Assembly: GCA_031552145.1 (NCBI GenBank)
Contig: JAVBMV010000001.1
Coordinates: 186,001-250,000 of the forward strand
Origin: JAVBMV01 sp031552145
GTDB taxonomy: Bacteria; Myxococcota; Myxococcia; Myxococcales; UBA5297
Direction: 5' to 3'
DNA length: 64,000 nt
The notes under the pieces: model-generated
Seen by the model: only the letters and a program-made list of their open reading frames with translations
Database searches by the model: none
Told to the model about the DNA's origin: nothing
Program-made: the position numbers and the translations under genes
Shown: positions 42,189-50,443 of the stretch, in pieces
How the letters are laid out: every line of letters begins with the position of its first letter
How positions within the stretch are numbered: position 1 is the stretch's first letter

Positions 42189-43252
42189 GCCCGCCGCCCC
42201 GCAAGCCATTCAAAGTAACGGTGCCCGGAAAGGCGATGTTGGCGGGGGAGTACGCCATCCTGCATGGTGCCCCCGCGCTCGCCTGCGCGGTGGAGCGTTT
42301 CCTCACCTGCGAGGCGGAGCCCGCGGCGCGCTGGTCGATCGAGCGACTGGAGAATGGCCACTGCGCGCAGGGCGCCGATCTCTCCTTCGCCGAGGCGGCA
42401 CTCCACACCGCGCGCTCTTGGCTCGAGGGCGAGGGGCGCGCCGTCGCCCCGTTGCGGCTGCGTCTGAGCGACGCGCTGCGCAGCGCCAGCGGCGCCAAGC
42501 TGGGTCTCGGAGGCAGCGCCGCGGCCACCGTCGCCGTCACCGCCGCCACCCTTTCTGGAGCAGGCGAGAACCCGCGCCCCGAGCTGCTCTTCGCCTTGGC
42601 GGCCACCGCTCACGCCTCGGGGCAGTCGACACCCGGCAGCGGAGTCGATGTGGCCGCCTGTGTCCATGGGGGCATCCTCTGGGTGGAGCGCGCCTTCGAT
42701 TTCGCGCCGCTGCGCGCGGCGCTGGACGAGGGTCCGAGCGCCTTTGCGCGGGCGCTGGCGCGCGCGCCGCTCCCGCGGATCGAGCGGATAAGGAGCGAGC
42801 TCTCGATGGCGCTCGCCTTTACGGGCCGTTCCGCGTCGACCGGCCCGCTGCTCTCGAGAGTAGGGGAGTGGCGCGCGCGCGCGCCGGAGCGCTATGCCTC
42901 CTTCGTCGAGGAGAGCCGGCGTGAGACCACTGCGCTGCGCGCCGCTCTGGAGGGCGGCAATGCCCGTGCCGCGGTCTGCGCCACGGAGCGGCTCGACGAA
43001 GCGCTGGTCCAACTGGGCCAGGATTCGGGCGCGCCGCTCATTGTCGAAGAGCACCGCTCCATCGCGGCAGAGGCGCGCGCCTGTGGCGCCGCCGCCAAGA
43101 TCTGTGGCGCGGGGGGCGGTGACTGCTCGCTCCTCGTGGGCGATGAAGCGGCGCTCGCGCGCGCTTGCGAGCGACTGCGCGCGTGGCGTCTCGAAATTGT
43201 CCCCCTGCCGGCTGGAGCAGGCATCCCGACGGTTGGAGCAGAAATCGATTAG
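42185..43252 (+). CDS. Phosphomevalonate kinase
   Basis: The 355-residue GHMP kinase has VTVPGKAMLAGEYAILHGAPAL at the N-terminus, GAKLGLGGSAAATVAVTAA as the ATP loop, STPGSGVDVAACVHGG and the C-terminal AAKICGAGGGDCSLLV. This pattern fits phosphomevalonate kinases of the bacterial type, which supply mevalonate diphosphate to MvaD. Its ATG overlaps the mvaD stop (ATGA). The stop overlaps the convergent ABC permease gene by four bases. Confidence 0.88.
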   Translation: MSPPPRKPFKVTVPGKAMLAGEYAILHGAPALACAVERFLTCEAEPAARWSIERLENGHCAQGADLSFAEAALHTARSWLEGEGRAVAPLRLRLSDALRSASGAKLGLGGSAAATVAVTAATLSGAGENPRPELLFALAATAHASGQSTPGSGVDVAACVHGGILWVERAFDFAPLRAALDEGPSAFARALARAPLPRIERIRSELSMALAFTGRSASTGPLLSRVGEWRARAPERYASFVEESRRETTALRAALEGGNARAAVCATERLDEALVQLGQDSGAPLIVEEHRSIAAEARACGAAAKICGAGGGDCSLLVGDEAALARACERLRAWRLEIVPLPAGAGIPTVGAEID

Positions 43253-44058
43253 CTGCTCGCCGAAGTATAGTGCTTGAGGGAGCTCAACCAGACGAGGCGC
43301 GCGAAGGTCGCGAAGAGCAGCGCGCCGCCGCCCGCGGCAAGAGCGGTGGTGGGCTCCAACGTACCGAGGAGCGCCATCGCCGGGTAGCTCGTCATCAGCG
43401 CCAGCGGAACCACGAAGGTAAAGAGGAAGCGCACCGCGCCCTGGAAGATGCCGATGGGCCAGCGCGCCGCGTCATAAATCGAGGTGAAGAGGTGGGCCAG
43501 GTTGTCGATCCGCACCACATAGAAGGCGGCCGAGGCGACCACGATCCACATCGAATAGAGCACCAGCGCCGCGATGAGCAGCATCGCCAATCCCATCAGG
43601 AGCTGTGGCGCGGTCGGGGCTCGCTCCAGCTTCGAGAAGGCGAGGCCAAAGATAGCCAGGGCAGCCAGGGCATCTGCCGCGCGCCAGGGCTCGAAGCGCG
43701 CGGTCGAGACCAGGAATTGAGCGTCAGCGGGCTTGAGCAGCACGAAGTCGAGGGTGCCCTTGCGGATCTGCTCCACCACCGTCAGCAGGCTGGGGTTGAT
43801 GGCTCCCTCGAGCAGCGCCTTGAGCAGGGTGAACCAGCCCAGCACCACCAGGGATTCTGCGTAGGTCCAGCCCGCGACGCTCTCTCGTCCCTCGGAGAAG
43901 ACGACCGCGAGCGGGATGAGCGCCATCGCCACCCAGAAGATCGAGGCGCCCCCCTGAATCAAGAAGTCCACGCGGTACTGCATCGCGATAGCGAGCGACG
44001 CGCGGAGTTGAATCGCGAAGAGGCGGGGGTAGCGCAGCAAGCTCTTGCCCAAGTTCAC
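43249..44058 (-). CDS. ABC-2 type transporter permease (DUF990-like)
   Basis: The 269-residue product has six membrane helices and a soluble stretch QIRKGTLDFVLLKPADAQFLVS that is typical of the DUF990/ABC-2 family. I place the start at GTG 44058 because GGAGG lies five bases before it; the ATG at 44076 overlaps the previous gene and has no such site. It comes one base after the preceding permease gene stop. The two permeases and the ATPase upstream form an export system of unknown substrate. Confidence 0.8.
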   Translation of the reverse strand: MNLGKSLLRYPRLFAIQLRASLAIAMQYRVDFLIQGGASIFWVAMALIPLAVVFSEGRESVAGWTYAESLVVLGWFTLLKALLEGAINPSLLTVVEQIRKGTLDFVLLKPADAQFLVSTARFEPWRAADALAALAIFGLAFSKLERAPTAPQLLMGLAMLLIAALVLYSMWIVVASAAFYVVRIDNLAHLFTSIYDAARWPIGIFQGAVRFLFTFVVPLALMTSYPAMALLGTLEPTTALAAGGGALLFATFARLVWLSSLKHYTSASS

Positions 44059-44059
44059 C

Positions 44060-44881
44060 TCATCCTCCGAACGCATTGAAGCGGCGCATCCCAGCGCGCC
44101 AGGTGAGGGCGAGCAGCAGCGCGAAGCCGCCGATGTAGCCGAGCTGCGCCGCGAGCAGCCACAGGAGTTCCGCGCGCGCGGCGCCGCCAACGAGCGTCTC
44201 CACGGGGAAGGCGAGCATGAAGCGGAAGGGGAGCACCTGCGCCAGCGTGCTCAGCCACGGCGGGAAGAGCACCGCGGGCACCAGGTAGCCCGAGAGCAGC
44301 ATGAAGAGACCAAACCAGAGCTGAAAGATGGCGGTCGAGTTGTCGATGAAGAAGCAGAGCGCGCCGATCACCGCCATCGCCAGGAAGGAGAGCACCCACG
44401 CACCGGCCAGGGCGACGAAGAAGAGGGCGATCCGGAGCGGGTCATGCGTCAGCTCGCCCGGCGCGATGACGAAGAGCGCGATCAGCGCCACGGGCAGCGC
44501 GAAGAGCGCGCGCACCGGCAGGGCCGAGAGGTTCTCGGCCGCGTAGTGAAGCAAAGGATGAACCGGCCGCAGCATCCTGAAGGCGAGCATGCCGTGGCGC
44601 AGATCGTAGTTGAGCGTCCAGGCAACCCAGCTGCCCGTCAGCATCCGCACGATGAGCGCGCAGAGAAACCAGGCGACGAAGCGCTCCTGCGTGAAGGGGC
44701 CCACCGGGTGCTCCCGCGCCACCGCGTGCCAGAGCGCGAGCATCACGAGCGGCATATTGGTCGAGAGGATCCAGATGAGGAACTCGGCCCGATAGGCGAC
44801 CGCGTCGACAAAGCCGATCCGCAGCATGGTGGGGAAGGCGCGCAGCTGGGGAAAGGCGCGCGGACGGTCGCCGAGACTCAC
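44060..44881 (-). CDS. ABC-2 type transporter permease (DUF990-like)
   Basis: The 273-residue product has six membrane helices and the internal segment NYDLRHGMLAFRMLRPVHPLLHY, equivalent to the KGTLDF...LLKPAD region of its partner. The family works as heterodimeric permeases. It begins with GTG overlapping the ATPase gene stop by four bases (GTGA). No substrate-specific feature is visible. Confidence 0.8.
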   Translation of the reverse strand: MSLGDRPRAFPQLRAFPTMLRIGFVDAVAYRAEFLIWILSTNMPLVMLALWHAVAREHPVGPFTQERFVAWFLCALIVRMLTGSWVAWTLNYDLRHGMLAFRMLRPVHPLLHYAAENLSALPVRALFALPVALIALFVIAPGELTHDPLRIALFFVALAGAWVLSFLAMAVIGALCFFIDNSTAIFQLWFGLFMLLSGYLVPAVLFPPWLSTLAQVLPFRFMLAFPVETLVGGAARAELLWLLAAQLGYIGGFALLLALTWRAGMRRFNAFGG

Positions 44882-45882
44882 GGAGCGCGCCCTCCAGCGG
44901 CCGCGCTCGTCGGGCTCTCGCGCCGGTAGAGCTCGCGGAAGACCTCCTCCAGCGGCGGATCTTCCACCGAGAGATCGGAGATGGGGAGCGTCGAGAGCAG
45001 CCCCTTCACCGCCTCGGGCAGGCCATCGGCCGGGACGCGCAGGAGCGCGAAGCCCTCCTCGTTCGAGAGCACGGCACCATGGCGCGCCAGATCGTTCGTC
45101 GCGACGGGTTTGGAGAGTTTTAGTCCGATCCGCTTGTCGGAGCGAACGCGCCGCACCAGCTCTCCCAAGGGGCCGTCATGGATCAGCCGCCCATGGTCGA
45201 TGATGATCACCCGTGGGCAGAGCGCCGCCACGTCCTCCATGTAGTGGCTCGTCAGCAGCACCGTCGCGCCGAAGCGCTCGTTGTAGGCGCGGATGAAGCC
45301 GCGCACGACCGCCTGCATCGAGACATCGAGCCCAATCGTCGGCTCGTCGAGGAAGAGCACCTTGGGCCTGTGCAAGAGCGAGGCGGCCAGCTCGCACTTC
45401 ATGCGCTCGCCCAGCGAGAGCTGGCGCGTCGGGCGAGAGACGAGCGGCCCCAGCTCGAGCAGGCGCGTCACCTCTGCCAGCGTCTCGCGATACTCCGCCA
45501 GCGGGATCTCATAGACCGCGCGGTTGAGCTCGAAGGTCTCCGAGGGTGGCAGGTCCCAGAGGAGCTGTTGCTTCTGCCCCATCACCAGCGTCACCTGCTT
45601 TAGAAAGGCGACCTCGCGCAGCTTGGGGGTGTGGCCCGCAACGCGCGCCTCGCCCGAGGTCGGGTGAATGAGCCCCGCCAGCATCTTGAGCGTCGTCGTC
45701 TTCCCCGCGCCGTTGGGCCCCAGAAAGCCCACGCGCTCCCCCGGCGCGATGGAGAAGGAGATGTCGTCCACCGCCAGCACCCGCTCGTAGGTGCGGTGGA
45801 AGAGCGCGCGGAAGGCCGCGCCCAGGCCCGGCGGGCGCTTGGGGACGCGGAAGAGCTTGGTCAGATGGCTTGCCTGGATCAC
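44878..45882 (-). CDS. ABC transporter ATP-binding protein (ABC-2 exporter)
   Basis: The 334-residue ATPase has Walker A GPNGAGKTTT (55-64), signature LSLGERMKCELA, Walker B KVLFLDEPTIGLD and switch LLTSHYMED. The N-terminal YERVLAVDDISFSIAPGE and the C-terminal extension match ATPases that pair with DUF990 permeases. It energises export through the two downstream permeases. The start is GTG at 45882 without a clear Shine-Dalgarno sequence. Confidence 0.93.
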   Translation of the reverse strand: MIQASHLTKLFRVPKRPPGLGAAFRALFHRTYERVLAVDDISFSIAPGERVGFLGPNGAGKTTTLKMLAGLIHPTSGEARVAGHTPKLREVAFLKQVTLVMGQKQQLLWDLPPSETFELNRAVYEIPLAEYRETLAEVTRLLELGPLVSRPTRQLSLGERMKCELAASLLHRPKVLFLDEPTIGLDVSMQAVVRGFIRAYNERFGATVLLTSHYMEDVAALCPRVIIIDHGRLIHDGPLGELVRRVRSDKRIGLKLSKPVATNDLARHGAVLSNEEGFALLRVPADGLPEAVKGLLSTLPISDLSVEDPPLEEVFRELYRRESPTSAAAGGRAP

Positions 45883-45960
45883 GGGCCAAGTAGTAGCGGC
45901 CCCCCGCCGCGAGGTCCAGATGATGCGCGCCCCAAGAGAGTAAAGGTGCGGGGTGTGGCG

Positions 45961-46638
45961 CTACTCGAGCGCCAGCGAGAGCTGCCTGGGCGTCCCTTCG
46001 AGCAGCTCCCGGACGGGGGCGAAGCTGCGCCGATGGATGGGCGACGGCCCCAGGCGCTCGAGCGCCTCGAAGTGGAGCGGGGTGGGGTAGCCCTTGTGCT
46101 TCTCGAAGCCATATCCCGGGTAGCTCTCGGCGAGCGCGACCATCATGCGATCGCGGTGCGTCTTGGCCAGAATGCTCGCCGCGGCGATGGAGAGGCTCTT
46201 CGCGTCTCCCCCCACGATCGCTTCGCGCGGCAGCTCCAGCTTCGGGAGCCGGTCGCCATCGATCAGGAGGAAGTCGGGCTTTGTCTTGAGTTCGAGCACG
46301 GCGCGCCGCATGGCGAGCATCCGCCCCTGCAGGATGTTGATCGAGTCGATCTCCTCCACCTCGGCCAACCCGATGGCCCAGGCGATGGCGTTGAGCTTGA
46401 TCTCGACCTCGAGCGCTTCGCGCCGCTTTGCCGTCAGCTTCTTCGAGTCGTCGACGCCCGCCGGTCGATAGTCGCGCGGCAGGATGCAGGCCGCGGCCAC
46501 CACGGGGCCCGCCAATGGCGCGACGCCCGCCTCATCGACCCCCGCCACACGCTCGAAGCCCTCCGCCCACTTGGCGCGCTCGTGAAGGAGCAGCGCCTCC
46601 AGCCGTGCGCGCTCTGCGCCACTGTCGGGAGGGCTCAT
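45961..46638 (-). CDS. rnhB: Ribonuclease HII with an altered GRG motif
   Basis: The 225-residue protein has VAGVDEAGVAPLAGPV near residue 32 with catalytic D35 and E36, then LLIDGDRLPKLE and GGDAKSLSIAAASILAKTHRD with the other acidic residues. It cuts RNA in RNA-DNA hybrids and removes single ribonucleotides from DNA. The usual GRG that contacts the ribonucleotide reads GVA here. The ATG at 46638 has AAGG nine bases upstream; the open frame further upstream is not coding. The length is normal. Confidence 0.9.
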   Translation of the reverse strand: MSPPDSGAERARLEALLLHERAKWAEGFERVAGVDEAGVAPLAGPVVAAACILPRDYRPAGVDDSKKLTAKRREALEVEIKLNAIAWAIGLAEVEEIDSINILQGRMLAMRRAVLELKTKPDFLLIDGDRLPKLELPREAIVGGDAKSLSIAAASILAKTHRDRMMVALAESYPGYGFEKHKGYPTPLHFEALERLGPSPIHRRSFAPVRELLEGTPRQLSLALE

Positions 46639-46775
46639 GGAGTGAACCTTACCCCCATGGGGCACACATTTCCATGCACGTGCCCAGATGTGCCGGTTAC
46701 TCGGTCGCGCCGGAGGACGAAGGAAGAGAAGCATTGGCCAACAGCGGTGCCTCGCGCACCAATAGGGGAGAGCAG

Positions 46776-48494
46776 ATGGCGCAAGTGCAGGAAGAGCGGC
46801 GCGAGAGCGCGATTGGCGACAGCAAACAGGCAGGGCTCGAGGCGGGAAGCTATCGCCACCTCAGGTCGGTTCAAGTAGCGACCGAAGTTGCGGTGCCGGC
46901 ACCCTCGACGCCCGCCCCCCGCGATGCTCCGGGCGCGGGCGGCCTGAAGGAGAGCACCGACGAGCGGCTCGCCAGGCTCGAGGCGCTCAACGTCGAGGCG
47001 GAGCTGGGCGGAGGGCTCGAGCGCATCGAGAAGCAGCACGAAGCCGGAAAGCTGACCGCGCGCGAGCGCATCGAGCTGCTGCTCGATCCTGGCACCTTCG
47101 TCGAGGTGGACAAGTTCGTCACCCACCGCTGCACCGACTTCGGCATGGCCGACAAGAAGTACCTAGGCGACGGCGTCGTCACCGGGCACGGCAAGATCGA
47201 CGGACGCGAGATCTTCCTCTTCGCGCAGGACGCGACCGTCTTCGGCGGCAGCCTCTCCGGTGCCTACGCGCGCAAGATCTGCAAGATCATGGATCTGGCC
47301 GCCTCGACCGGCGCGCCCATCATCGGCCTCAACGATTCGGGCGGCGCGCGCATCCAGGAGGGCGTCGAGAGCCTCGCTGGCTATGCCGACATCTTCTTGC
47401 GCAACACCCTCAGCTCGGGCGTCGTGCCCCAGCTCTCGGTCATCATGGGCCCCTGTGCCGGCGGCGCCGTCTATTCGCCCGCGCTCACCGACTTCATCGT
47501 CATGGTGAAGGAGACGAGCTACATGTTCATCACCGGCCCCGAGGTCATTAAGACGGTGACGCATCAGGAAGTCAGTAAGGAGGCCCTGGGCGGCGCCATG
47601 ACCCATGCCAGCAAGAGCGGCGTGGCCCACTTCGCCGCCGAGGACGAGGCCCAGAGCCTGGCCCTGGTGCGCGAGCTGCTCTCCTTCATGCCCTCGAACA
47701 ACGCCGAGGACCCACCGGTGCGCGAGACCACCGATCCCGGTGACCGGCTCGTGCCCGAGCTGGCCGCGATGGTCCCCGAGAACCCCAACCGCCCTTACGA
47801 CGTGAAGCAGGTGATCCGCGCCGTGGTGGACGAGCGCCACTTCGTCGAGGTGCAGGAGCTGCACGCCCAGAACATGGTGATCGGCTTCGCTCGCATGGGA
47901 GGCAGGCCGGTAGGCATTGTCGCCAACCAGCCCGCGGCGCTGGCTGGCTGCCTCGACATCGAGGGTTCGATCAAGGGAGCGCGCTTCGTCCGCTTCTGCG
48001 ACTGCTTCAACATCCCGCTCGTCACCTTTGTCGACGTCCCCGGTTTCCTCCCGGGCACCGACCAGGAGTGGGGCGGAATCATTCGGCACGGCGCCAAGCT
48101 GCTCTACGCCTTCGCCGACGCCACGGTGCCCAAGGTGACCGTCATCCTCAGGAAGGCCTACGGCGGCGCCTACGACGTCATGTCCTCGCGCCACATCCGC
48201 GCCGACCAGAGCTTCGCCTGGCCCAGCGCCGAGATCGCGGTCATGGGGCCCGACGGCGCGGCCAACATCGTCTTCCGCAACGAGCTGGCCAAGGCCGGGC
48301 CCGAGCGGCGCGCCGAGCTTGTGGGCGAGTACCGAGAGGCCTTCGCCAACCCTTACAAGGCCGCGGAGCTCGGTTACGTCGACGAGGTGATAAGGCCCGA
48401 AGAGACCCGGCAGCGCCTAGTTCGGGCCATCGAGCTCTTGCGCAAGAAGCGCCAGGATGTGCCGCAGCGCAAGCACGGCAACCTGCCGCTCTAG
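46776..48494 (+). CDS. Acyl-CoA carboxylase carboxyltransferase (propionyl-CoA carboxylase beta type)
   Basis: The 572-residue protein has the biotin-dependent carboxyltransferase signatures: LTARERIELLLDPGTF, GHGKIDGREIFLFAQD, GLNDSGGARIQEGVESL, MGPCAGGAVYSPALTDF and PGFLPGTDQEWGGIIRHGAKLL, ending GNLPL as in PccB. It transfers CO2 from carboxybiotin to propionyl- or acetyl-CoA. About 60 residues of low-complexity sequence precede the domain. GGGGAG precedes the ATG. The biotin-carrying partner gene is not in the window. Confidence 0.93.
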   Translation: MAQVQEERRESAIGDSKQAGLEAGSYRHLRSVQVATEVAVPAPSTPAPRDAPGAGGLKESTDERLARLEALNVEAELGGGLERIEKQHEAGKLTARERIELLLDPGTFVEVDKFVTHRCTDFGMADKKYLGDGVVTGHGKIDGREIFLFAQDATVFGGSLSGAYARKICKIMDLAASTGAPIIGLNDSGGARIQEGVESLAGYADIFLRNTLSSGVVPQLSVIMGPCAGGAVYSPALTDFIVMVKETSYMFITGPEVIKTVTHQEVSKEALGGAMTHASKSGVAHFAAEDEAQSLALVRELLSFMPSNNAEDPPVRETTDPGDRLVPELAAMVPENPNRPYDVKQVIRAVVDERHFVEVQELHAQNMVIGFARMGGRPVGIVANQPAALAGCLDIEGSIKGARFVRFCDCFNIPLVTFVDVPGFLPGTDQEWGGIIRHGAKLLYAFADATVPKVTVILRKAYGGAYDVMSSRHIRADQSFAWPSAEIAVMGPDGAANIVFRNELAKAGPERRAELVGEYREAFANPYKAAELGYVDEVIRPEETRQRLVRAIELLRKKRQDVPQRKHGNLPL

Positions 48495-48527
48495 CCTTCG
48501 GCCTATAAGGCCTGCAGAAGTTCCAGC

Positions 48528-48570
48528 GCTGGGCGCCCGGGCACGAAGCCCAGGCGCCCAGCCGCGTTTT
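48528..48570 (+). terminator. Rho-independent terminator after the carboxyltransferase gene
   Basis: GCTGGGCGCC and GGCGCCCAGC form a perfect 10-bp stem, extended after one C-A mismatch by GGGC/GCCC, and are followed by CGCG and a TTTT run. It separates the carboxyltransferase gene from the pil cluster. Confidence 0.8.
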
Positions 48571-48691
48571 GGGCCACCTTCCCCTACCTCCCGGTGACAA
48601 GAAACGTCGCCGTCGCCAGCGGCCGCGCAAGAATCGGCGACCGAAAACTGGCCAAACGCGCTAAACCCCTGTAATCACGTCCGCGTCGACT

Positions 48692-48707
48692 TGGCCCGCG
48701 CCTTGCT
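48692..48707 (+). promoter_or_regulatory. Sigma-54 promoter of pilA
   Basis: TGGCCCG-N4-TTGCT matches the -24/-12 consensus TGGCACG-N4-TTGCW with one mismatch, and has the invariant GG-N10-GC spacing. Transcription would start near 48718. In Myxococcus pilA is transcribed by sigma-54 under PilS/PilR, so the match is expected functionally. PilS and PilR are not encoded in the window. Confidence 0.75.
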
Positions 48708-48826
48708 CTAGCCCCCAGCGCGACGCAATCGCGGCCCTGCCGGGGCGAAGAGTCGACCCGGCTGGTTGCCAAGGAAGAATGTTGGAAGGTTTTGCGCAGT
48801 TCAACGTAGGTTCTAAGGAGAAGAAA

Positions 48827-49468
48827 ATGAAGAAGATGATGCGTGGTTTTACCCTGATCGAGCTCATGATCGTTGTCGCGATCATCGGCCTCCTCGCTGC
48901 AATCGCTATCCCGAACTTCATGAAGTTCCAGGCTCGTTCCCGTCAGCGCGAGGCGAATATCAATCTGAAGGCGATCTACACTGCTGAGAATGCATTCTTT
49001 GGGGAATACAGCAGGTTCACGACTACCATGGCCTCGAATGACCCCCAGGATCCATCGATCGGTTTTGAGCCCGACCGCGGCAATCGTTACAGGTACTCGC
49101 TTGATGCCGGCGGCACCGATCAGGATCGAACCCAGGCGACGGTGAATCCGGGCGTCTACACCGGATTCCTCGCGGATGAGTTCAAGCACGGCACCTCGCT
49201 GGCTACCACTAACACCGACGTCCCTGCGGATCCGTCGACTCTTGGCGTTACGACCGCCGACGCGGCCAGGGGATACCTGACGATTGGTATTCAGCTTCTT
49301 GCGGCCCCTCTCGAGGACTCGTTCTGTGCTGTCGCGCAGGGCAATATCGACTCGGATCCCGCGCTCGATGCGTGGTACATCTCTCGCGGCACCTCAGAGA
49401 TGGGAGTTCGCCACGTTGCTGGTGGCGAGCCGTCCAATCCGCAGAATGACGTGGATCTCGATTCCTAG
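48827..49468 (+). CDS. pilA: Type IV pilin PilA
   Basis: The 213-residue prepilin has a short leader ending in Gly7, then FTLIELMIVVAIIGLLAAIAIPN, with Phe1 and Glu5 of the mature pilin, and a FMKFQARSRQREAN helix as in myxobacterial pilins. The globular part has two Cys-free regions and a single late Cys. It is the pilus subunit. The ATG at 48827 has AAGGAG six bases upstream; an upstream start (48779) would add non-leader residues. It has its own terminator, so it can be expressed above the rest of the cluster. Confidence 0.95.
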   Translation: MKKMMRGFTLIELMIVVAIIGLLAAIAIPNFMKFQARSRQREANINLKAIYTAENAFFGEYSRFTTTMASNDPQDPSIGFEPDRGNRYRYSLDAGGTDQDRTQATVNPGVYTGFLADEFKHGTSLATTNTDVPADPSTLGVTTADAARGYLTIGIQLLAAPLEDSFCAVAQGNIDSDPALDAWYISRGTSEMGVRHVAGGEPSNPQNDVDLDS

Positions 49469-49492
49469 CCTAGCAGTTTGAAGTACCGTAAA

Positions 49493-49530
49493 GCGAGATC
49501 GGGCCTGGCAATGGGCCCGATCTCGCGTTT
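49493..49530 (+). terminator. Rho-independent terminator after pilA
   Basis: A 13-bp perfect stem GCGAGATCGGGCC / GGCCCGATCTCGC with an 8-base loop is followed by GTTT. It lies 24 bases after the pilA stop. It probably lets the pilin be made in excess over the downstream pil genes. Confidence 0.8.
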
Positions 49531-49557
49531 GCATGTAATGAATCATCGAAAGAAGCC

Positions 49558-50430
49558 ATGAAAGTGATCAAGCGGGCGCTGCTTATCGTAGTGTTGCTAG
49601 CCATGGCGGGCGCGATCGTGGTGCAAAGCAAACAGCTGGAGAATCGGGCGCAGTCTGAAAGACAGAGGCGCGGCGGGCTTATCTATCTTCCGTCGCCACT
49701 GCAGCTAAAGCTCCTTTCCTTGGGTTTCACTACCGTCGCTGCGGACTATTTCTGGGTGCAAACGCTCCAATATGCCGGAGCGCCTGAGCGCGCCGTCGAA
49801 AACTACAAAGACCTGCCTGACTTTATCGACCTCATCACCGACGTGGACCCGAATTTTCGGTATGCCTATAAGTTCGGGATATTAATGACGCCGCAAAAAA
49901 TTCAGGATGGTGGCTGGCTGAATGCCGAACGTTCGACAGCCATCGCCGAGCGTGCCGTAGCGCAATTTCCGGACGACTGGAATTTTCATTTTTATCTCGG
50001 ATATAATTATCTGTTTTTTCACGATAGAAAGTCCGATGCGGCCGAGCAATTCAGACAGGCCGCACGCAGTCCCAAAGCGCCACAGTATGTTGGGCCGTTG
50101 GCGATTAGAGTTCTTGCAGCCGAAGGCGATCTGGACAAGGCGGCGCTATTTGCGGAGGAGATCGCCCGGACGTCGCCCGATGAGATGGTGGCGGAGACCG
50201 CGCGGAGGCGGATTGCCATGATAGGCAGGGAGAGAGTGCTTCGCGATATCGAGGCCAAGTGTCGCGAAAGAAAGGCACAAATTGGGATTCGGCCATCGCT
50301 GACGGAACTTGGTTTTGACGAGCAAAGCAGCGTATTGCATGGGCTAACACTTGGAGAAGATTGTGTCTTTGAAGGCGTGGGCATCGATCGCCTTCAGGTG
50401 CATGTGCCGGCGTCAGGTGAGGGGAAATGA
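49558..50430 (+). CDS. pilG: PilG-like pilus accessory protein
   Basis: The 290-residue product has an N-terminal membrane anchor (IVVLLAMAGAIVVQ) and a helical, TPR-like periplasmic region (DYFWVQTLQYAG, RSTAIAERAVAQFPDDWNFHFYLGYNYLF). Its position, between pilA and an ABC ATPase gene followed by a permease, matches pilG of the Myxococcus pilGHI operon, where PilG is required for pilus biogenesis. The codons are richer in A and T than in neighbouring operons. The identification rests on position more than on sequence. Confidence 0.7.
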   Translation: MKVIKRALLIVVLLAMAGAIVVQSKQLENRAQSERQRRGGLIYLPSPLQLKLLSLGFTTVAADYFWVQTLQYAGAPERAVENYKDLPDFIDLITDVDPNFRYAYKFGILMTPQKIQDGGWLNAERSTAIAERAVAQFPDDWNFHFYLGYNYLFFHDRKSDAAEQFRQAARSPKAPQYVGPLAIRVLAAEGDLDKAALFAEEIARTSPDEMVAETARRRIAMIGRERVLRDIEAKCRERKAQIGIRPSLTELGFDEQSSVLHGLTLGEDCVFEGVGIDRLQVHVPASGEGK

Positions 50431-50443
50431 GCGAGGCGAACGA

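Larger units (their letters stand above)
48495..48826 (+). other. Intergenic region: terminator and sigma-54 promoter before pilA
   Basis: This 332-base stretch holds no gene. It contains a short GGCCT-ATA-AGGCC dyad at 48500-48512, the strong terminator 48528-48570, and the -24/-12 element 48692-48707, then an untranslated leader of about 110 bases to the pilA ATG. Confidence 0.7.
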
